Of a stretch of 64,000 bases of DNA, positions 57,000 through 64,000 are shown piece after piece; position 1 is the first letter of the stretch, and the number at the start of each line of letters is the position of its first letter. The stretch comes from Dryocosmus kuriphilus (Eukaryota; Arthropoda; Insecta; Hymenoptera; Cynipidae): the NCBI GenBank assembly GCA_038277395.1, contig CM076197.1:80089951-80153950 (forward strand). Reading direction: 5' to 3'. The notes under the pieces are model-generated. The model worked only from the letters and a program-made list of their open reading frames with translations, had not been told where the DNA came from and made no database searches. A program made the translations under genes and the position numbers.

Positions 57000-59900
57000 A
57001 CAGCCGACTTATGGCTTTCCTAAAAAATAATCTTTTTCAGATTTTTTCAATGCAAATAGTCTATTATTTTTGGGCTCCTCAAAACTACCAACTCTGATTA
57101 TTGGGCTCCAACCCTTAGCAAAAAGAAACTACCCCTTCTCGACAGCAGACTTATGGCTTTCCTAAAAAATAATCTTTTTCAGATTTTTTCAATGCAAATA
57201 GTTTATTATTTTTTGGCTCCTCAAAACTACCAACTCTGATTTTTGGGCTCCAACCCTTAGCAAAAAAAAAAAAACTATCCCCTCTCGACAGCAGACTTAT
57301 GACTTTCCTAAAAAATAATCTTTTTCAGACTTTTGCAATGCAAATAGAGTCTATTATTTTTTGGCTCCTCAAAAATACTAACTCTGATTCTTGGGCTCCA
57401 ACCCTTAGCGAAAAAACTACCCCGTCTGTACAGCAGCTTATTGTTTTCCTAAAAAATAATCTTTTTCAGATTTTTTCAATGCAAATAGTCTATTATTTTT
57501 GGGCTCCTCAAAACTACCAACTCTGATTTTTGGGCTGCAACCCTTGGCAAAAAAAACTACCCCTTCTCGACAGCAGACTTATGACTTTCCAGAAAATAAT
57601 CTTTTTCAAACCTTTTCAATGCAAAGAGAGTCTAATATTTTTGGGCTCCTCAAAAATACCAGCTTTGATTTTTGGGCTCCAATCCTTAGCGAAAAAAACT
57701 ACCTCTTCTCGACAGCAGACTTATGACTTTCCAGAAAATAATCTTTTTCAGATTTTTTCAATGCAAATAGTCTATTATTTTTGGGCTCCTCAAAACTACT
57801 AACTCTGATTTTTGGGCTCCAACCCTTAGCAAAAAGAAACTACCCCTTCTCGACAGCAGACTTATGGCTTTCCTAAAAAATAATCTTTTTCAGATTTTTT
57901 CAATGCAAATAGTTTATTATTTTTTCCTAAAAAATAATCTTTTTCAGACTTTTGCAATGCAAATAGAGTCTATTATTTTTGGGCTCCTTAAAAATACTAA
58001 CTCTGATTTTTGGGCTCCAACCCTTAGCGAAAAAACTACCCCGTCTGTACAGCGCTTATTGTTTTCCTAAAAAATAATCTTTTTCAGATTATTTCAATGC
58101 AAGTAGTCTATTATTTTTGGGCTCCTCAAAACTACCAACTCTGATTTTTGGGCTGCAACCCTTGGCAAAAAAACTACCCCTTCTCGACAGCAGACTTATG
58201 ACTTTCCAGAAAATAATCTTTTTCAAACCTTTTCAATGCAAAGAGAGTCTAATATCTTTGGGCTCCTCAAAAATACCAGCTTTGAGTTTTGGGCTCCAAT
58301 CCTTAGCGAAAAAAACTACCTCTTCTCGACAGCAGACTTATGACTTTCCAGAAAATAATCTTTTTCAGATTTTTTCAATGCAAATAGTCTATTATTTTTG
58401 GGCTCCTCAAAACTACCAACTCTGATTTTTGGGCTCCAACCCTTAGCAAAAAGAAACTACCCCTTCTCGACAGCAGACTTATGGCTTTCCTAAAAAATAA
58501 TCTTTTTCAGATTTTTTCAATGCAAATAGTTTATTATTTTTTGGCTCCTCAAAACTACCAACTCTGATTTTTGGGCTCCAACCCTTAGCAAAAAAAAACT
58601 ACCCCGTCTGTACAGCAGCTTATTGTTTTCCTAAAAAATAATCTTTTTCAGACTTTTGCAATGCAAATAGAGTCTATTATTTTTGGGCTCCTTAAAAATA
58701 CTAACTCTGATCTTTGGGCTCCAACCCTTAGCGAAAAAACTACCCCGTCTGTACAGTGCTTATTGTTTTCCTAAAAAATAATCTTTTTCAGATTTTTTCA
58801 ATGCAAATAGTCTATTATTTTTGGGCTCCTCAAAACTACCAACTCTGATTTTTGGGCTGCAACCCTTGGCAAAAAAACTACCCCTTCTCGACAGCAGACT
58901 TATGACTTTCCAGAAAATAATCTTTTTCAAACCTTTTCAATGCAAAGAGAGTCTAATATTTTTGGGCTCCTCAAAAATACCAGCTTTGAGTTTTGGGCTC
59001 CAATCCTTAGCGAAAAAAACTACCTTTTCTCCACAGCAGACTTATGACTTTCCAGAAAATAATCTTTTTCAAACTTTTTCAATGCAAAGAGAGTCTAATA
59101 TTTTTGGGCTCCTCAAAAATACCAACTTTGAGTTTTGGACTCCAATCCTTAGCGAAAAAAACTGCCCCTTCTCGACACAGCAGACTTATGGCTTTCCTAA
59201 AAAATAATCTTTTTCAGACTTTTCCAATGCAAATAGAGTCCATTATTTTTGGGCTCCTCAAAAATACTAACTCTGATTTTTAGGCTCCAACCCTTAGCGA
59301 AAAAACTACCCCGTCTGTACAGCAGCTTATTGTTTTCCTAAAAAAATAATCTTTTTCAGACTTTTGCAATGCAAATAGAGTCAATTATTTTTGAGCTCCT
59401 CAAAAATACTAACTCTGATTTTTGGGCTCCAATCCTTAGCAAAAAAAAACTACCCCTTCTCGACAGCAGACTTATGACTTTCCAGAAAATAATCTTTTTC
59501 AAACCTTTTCAATGCAAAGAGAGTCTAATATTTTTGGGCTCCTCAAAAATACCAGCTTTGAGTTTTGGGCTCCAATCCTTAGCGAAAAAAACTACCTTTT
59601 TTCTCCACAGCAGACTTATGACTTTCCAGAAAATAATCTTTTTCAAACTTTTTCAATGCAAAGAGAGTCTAATATTTTTGTCCTCAAAAATACCAACTTT
59701 GAGTTTTGGACTCCAATCCTTAGCGAAAAAAACTGCCCCTTCTCGACAGCAGACTTATGGCTTTCCTAAAAAATAATCTTTTTCAGACTTTTCCAATGCA
59801 AATAGAGTCCATTATTTTTGGGCTCCTCAAAAATACTAACTCTGATTTTTAGGCTCCAACCCTTAGCGAAAAAACTACCCCGTCTGTACAGCAGCTTATT

Positions 59901-62900
59901 GTTTTCCTAAAAAATAATCTTTTTCAGACTTTTGCAATGCAAATAGAGTCTATTATTTTTGAGCTCCTCAAAAATACTAACTCTGATTTTTGGGCTCCAA
60001 TTCTTAGCAAAAAAAAAACTACCCCTTCTCGACAGCAGACTTATGACTTTCCAGAAAATAATCTTTTTCAAACCTTTTCAATGCAAAGAGAGTCTAATAT
60101 TTTTGGGCTCCTCAAAAATACCAGCTTTGAGTTTTGGGCTCCAATCCTTAGCGAAAAAAACTACCTCTTCTCGACAGGCTTATGACTTTCCAGAAAATAA
60201 TCTTTTTCAAACCTTTTCAATGCAAAGAGAGTCTAGTATTTTGGGCTCCTCAAAAATACCAACTTTGAGTTTTGGACTCCAATCCTTAGCGAAAAAAACT
60301 ACCCCTTCTCGACAGCAGACTTATGGCTTTCCTAAAAAATAATCTTTTTCAGACTTTTCCAATGCAAATAGAGTCCATTATTTTTGGTCTCCTCAAAAAT
60401 ACTAACTCTGATTTTTAGGCTCCAACCCTTAGCGAAAAAACTACCCCGTCTGTACAGCAGCTTATTGTTTTCCTAAAAAATAATCTTTTTCAGACTTTTG
60501 CAATGCAAATAGAGTCTATTATTTTTGAGCTCCTCAAAAATACTAACTCTGATTTTTGGGCTCCAATCATTAGCAAAAAAAACTACCCCTTCTCGACAGC
60601 AGACTTATGACTTTCCAGAAAATAATCTTTTTCAAACCTTTTCAATGCAAAGAGAGTCTAATATCTTTGGGCTCCTCAAAAATACCAGCTTTGAGTTTTG
60701 GGCTCCAATCCTTAGCGAAAAAAACTACCTCTTCTCGACAGCAGACTTATGACTTTCCAGAAAATAATCTTTTTCAGATTTTTTCAATGCAAATAGTCTA
60801 TTATTTTTGGGCTCCTCAAAACTACCAACTCTGATTTTTGGGCTCCAACCCTTAGCAAAAAGAAACTACCCCTTCTCGACAGCAGACTTATGGCTTTCCT
60901 AAAAAATAATCTTTTTCAGATTTTTTCAATGCAAATAGTTTATTATTTTTTGGCTCCTCAAAACTACCAACTCTGATTTTTGGGCTCCAACCCTTAGCAA
61001 AAAAAAAAAACTACCCCGTCTGTACAGCAGCTTATTGTTTTCCTAAAAAATAATCTTTTTCAGACTTTTGCAATGCAAATAGAGTCTATTATTTTTGGGC
61101 TCCTTAAAAATACTAACTCTGATCTTTGGGCTCCAACCCTTAGCGAAAAAACTACCCCGTCTGTACAGTGCATTGTTTTCCTAAAAAATAATCTTTTTCA
61201 GATTTTTTCAATGCAAATAGTCTATTATTTTTGGGCTCCTCAAAACTACCAACTCTGATTTTTGGGCTGCAACCCTTGGCAAAAAAACTACCCCTTCTCG
61301 ACAGCAGACTTATGACTTTCCAGAAAATAATCTTTTTCAAACCTTTTCAATGCAAAGAGAGTCTAATATTTTTGGGCTCCTCAAAAATACCAGCTTTGAG
61401 TTTTGGGCTCCAATCCTTAGCGAAAAAAACTACCTTTTCTCCACAGCAGACTTATGACTTTCCAGAAAATAATCTTTTTCAAACTTTTTCAATGCAAAGA
61501 GAGTCTAATATTTTTGGGCTCCTCAAAAATACCAACTTTGAGTTTTGGACTCCAATCCTTAGCGAAAAAAACTGCCCCTTCTCGACAGCAGACTTATGGC
61601 TTTCCTAAAAAATAATCTTTTTCAGACTTTTCCAATGCAAATAGAGTCCATTATTTTTGGGCTCCTCAAAAATACTAACTCTGATTTTTAGGCTCCAACC
61701 CTTAGCGAAAAAAAAACTACCCCGTCTGTACAGCAGCTTATTGTTTTCCTAGCAAAAAAAACTAATAATCTTTTCAGACTTTTGCAATCTTTTTTTTCAA
61801 TGCAAATAGAGTCAATTATTTTTTGAGCTCCTCAAAAATACTAACTCTGATTTTTGGGCTCCAATCCTTAGCAAAAAAAACTACCCCTTCTCGACAGCAG
61901 ACTTATGACTTTCCAGAAAATAATCTTTTTCAACTTTTTCAATGCAAAGAGAGTCTAATATTTTTGGGCTCCTCAAAAATACTAACTTTGAGTTTTGGGC
62001 TCCAACCCTTAGCGAAAAAAAAAACTACCTTTTCTCCACAGCAGACTTATTGTTTTCCAAAAAATAATCTTTTTCAAACTTTTTCAATGCAAAGAGAGTC
62101 TAATATTTTTGGGCTCCTCAAAAATACTAACTTGATTTTTGGACTCCAATCCTTAGCAAAAAAAAACTACCCCTTCTCGACAGCAGACTTATGGCTTTCC
62201 TAAAAAATAATCTTTTTCAGACTTTTCAATGCAAATAGAGTCCATTATTTTTGGGCTCCTCAAAAATACTAACTCTGATTTTTTGGCTCCAACCCTTAGC
62301 GAAAAAACTACCCCGTCTGTACAGAGCTTATTGTTTTCCTAAAAAATAATCTTTTTCAGACTTTTGCAATGCAAATAGAGTCTCAAAAATTATTTTTCTC
62401 AAAAATACTATAATCTTTTTTTTTATTTTTGGGCTCCAATTCTTAGCAAAAAAAACTACCCCTTCTCGACAGCAGAAAATAATCTTTTTCAAACCTTTTC
62501 AATGCAAAGAGAGTCTAATATTTTTGGGCTCCTCAAAAATACCAGCTTTGAGTTTTGGGCTCCAATCCTTAGCGAAAAAAAACTACCTCTTCTCGACAGC
62601 AGGCTTATGACTTTCCTAAAAATAATCTTTTTCAAACCTTTTTCAATGCAAAGAGAGTCTAGTATTTTTTTGGGCTCCTCAAAAATACCAACTTTGAGTT
62701 TTGGACTCCAATCCTTAGCGAAAAAAACTACCCCTTCTCGACAGCAGACTTATGGCTTTCCTAAAAAATAATCTTTTTCAGACTTTTCCAATGCAAATAG
62801 AGTCCATTATTTTTGGTCTCCTCAAAAATACTAACTCTGATTTTTAGGCTCCAACCCTTAGCGAAAAAACTACCCCGTCTGTACAGCAGCTTATTGTTTT

Positions 62901-64000
62901 CCTAAAAAATAATCTTTTTCAGACTTTTGCAATGCAAATAGAGTCTATTATTTTTGAGCTCCTCAAAAATACTAACTCTGATTTTTGGGCTCCAATCATT
63001 AGCAAAAAAAAAACTACCCCTTCTCGACAGCAGACTTATGACTTTCCAGAATATAATCTTTTTCAAACCTTTTCAACGCAAAGAGAGTCTAATATTTTTG
63101 GGCTCCTCAAAAATACCAGCTTTGAGTTTTGGGCTCCAATCCTTAGCGAAAAAAACTACCTCTTTCGACAGCAGGCTTATGACTTTCCAAAAATAATCTT
63201 TTTCAAACCTTTTCAATGCAAAGAGAGTCTAGTATTTTGGGCTCCTCAAAAATACCAACTTTGAGTTTTGGACTCCAATCCTTAGCGAAAAAAAACTACC
63301 CCTTCTCGACAGCAGACTTATGGCTTTCCTAAAAAATATTTTTCAGACTTTTCCATGCAAATAATATTATTTTTTCCTCAAAAATACTAACTCTGATTTT
63401 TTTCCATGCGAAACCCCGTCTGTACAGCAGCTTATTGTTTTCCTAAAAAATAATCTTTTTTTTTGCAATGCAAATAGAGCTATTATTTTTGAGCTCCTCA
63501 AAAATACCAGCTTTGAGTTTTGGGCTCCAATCCTTAGCAAAAAAAACTACCTCTTCTCGACAGCAGACTTATGACTTTCCAGAAAATAATCTTTTTCAAA
63601 CCTTTTCAATGCAAAGAGAGTCTAATATTTTTGGGCTCCTCAAAAATACCAACTTTGAGTTTTGGGCTCCAATCCTTAGCGAAAAAAACTACCCCTTCTC
63701 GACAGCAGACTTATGCTTTCCTAAAAAATAATCTTTTTCAAACTTTTCAATGCAAATAGAGTCCATTATTTTTGGGCTCCTCAAAAATACTAACTCTGAT
63801 TTTTAGGCTCCAACCCTTAGCGAAAAAAACTACCCCGTCTGTACAGCAGCTTATTGTTTTCCTAAAAAATAATCTTTTTCAGACTTTTGCAATGCAAATA
63901 GAGTCTATTATTTTTGGGCTCCTCAAAAATACTAACTCTGATTTTTAGGCTCCAACCCTTAGCGAAAAAACTACCCCGTCTGTACAGCAGCATATTGTTT
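57000..64000 (+). repeat. ~143-bp satellite array with higher-order structure
   Basis: About 48-50 head-to-tail monomers, each with TAAAAAATAATCTTTTTCAG, CAATGCAAATAG, ATTATTTTTGGGCTCCTCA, GGGCTCCAACCCTTAGC and CTCGACAGCAGACTTATG. Variants recur in order. From 57000 to about 59000 five variants cycle (~700 bp). Then a four-variant cycle (~570 bp) dominates, for example CAGACTTTTCC near 59215, 59783 and 60351. The five-type returns at about 60770-61400. Monomers become more disrupted after about 61740, and the array continues beyond the window. Long open frames in it are periodic artefacts. Confidence 0.93.

Noticed and set aside
57299..63759. Many overlapping plus-strand open frames of 60-135 codons with repeated FQCKESLIFLGSS-like peptides
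   Set aside because: They arise from the 143-bp satellite in all three frames with no single conserved frame; periodic translation artefacts.
1..64000. tRNA genes, host housekeeping genes, endogenous viral genes
   Set aside because: Looked for and not found by eye; all reverse transcriptase signals have LINE features (no LTR, protease or envelope).

Overview
This is AT-rich eukaryotic DNA, almost certainly arthropod and probably insect. The transposon families present (mariner, Merlin, jockey-type and RTE-like LINEs, FLYWCH/MULE, Ginger) and the dense foldback and satellite DNA suggest this; a hymenopteran is plausible but unproven. I see no complete host gene, no tRNA and nothing prokaryotic. 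The window is repeat-dense, possibly pericentromeric. Nearly every protein signal comes from a transposable element, and most are broken. There are no operons, and ribosome binding sites do not apply.

Layout. 0-1.5 kb: end of a Tc1/mariner-like element with a broken transposase. 2.7-3.9 kb: first of four copies of a repeat with the architecture of a Helentron-associated non-autonomous element (HINE/DINE-1-like); the others are at 19.4, 21.4 (inverted) and 52.4 kb (inverted). 4.9 kb: 5S rRNA-like fragment. 5.1-8.0 kb: an almost intact Merlin transposon with ~275-bp terminal inverted repeats (TIRs), homopolymer-bearing minisatellites and a DD36E transposase broken only by one extra A. 10.1-16.8 kb: a nest in which an inverted repeat encloses a second, dead Merlin, itself split by a jockey-type LINE with a 15-bp target-site duplication (TSD) and a ~52-nt A tail. 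18.0-22.8 kb: a mirror-like palindrome holding two of the HINE-like copies. 26-27.3 kb: a foldback at TTAA and a Merlin deletion derivative. 31.6-33 kb: a dead D34D mariner inside a minisatellite. 33.4-35 kb: higher-order repeats and small MITEs.

35.1-38.1 kb: a decayed Mutator-like (MULE) element with FLYWCH fingers, split by a 1.33-kb element that made a 3-bp TSD. 39.5-47.6 kb: the deepest nest. A third Merlin carries a TA-flanked MITE (with another MITE inside it) and an RTE-like LINE. That LINE is interrupted by a 4.0-kb Ginger-like transposon with ~525-bp TIRs, TGT...ACA ends and a perfect CATA TSD. 47.6-51.3 kb: mostly unrecognised, with one possible host exon on the minus strand near 49.1-49.4 kb. 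51.3-54.2 kb: a diverged satellite interrupted by HINE-like copy 4. 55-56.6 kb: a foldback inserted in another tandem array. 57-64 kb: a ~143-bp satellite with higher-order structure that runs off the window.

The elements act as independent parasites. The informative logic is the nesting order: TSDs and repaired reading frames let the insertions be ordered in time.
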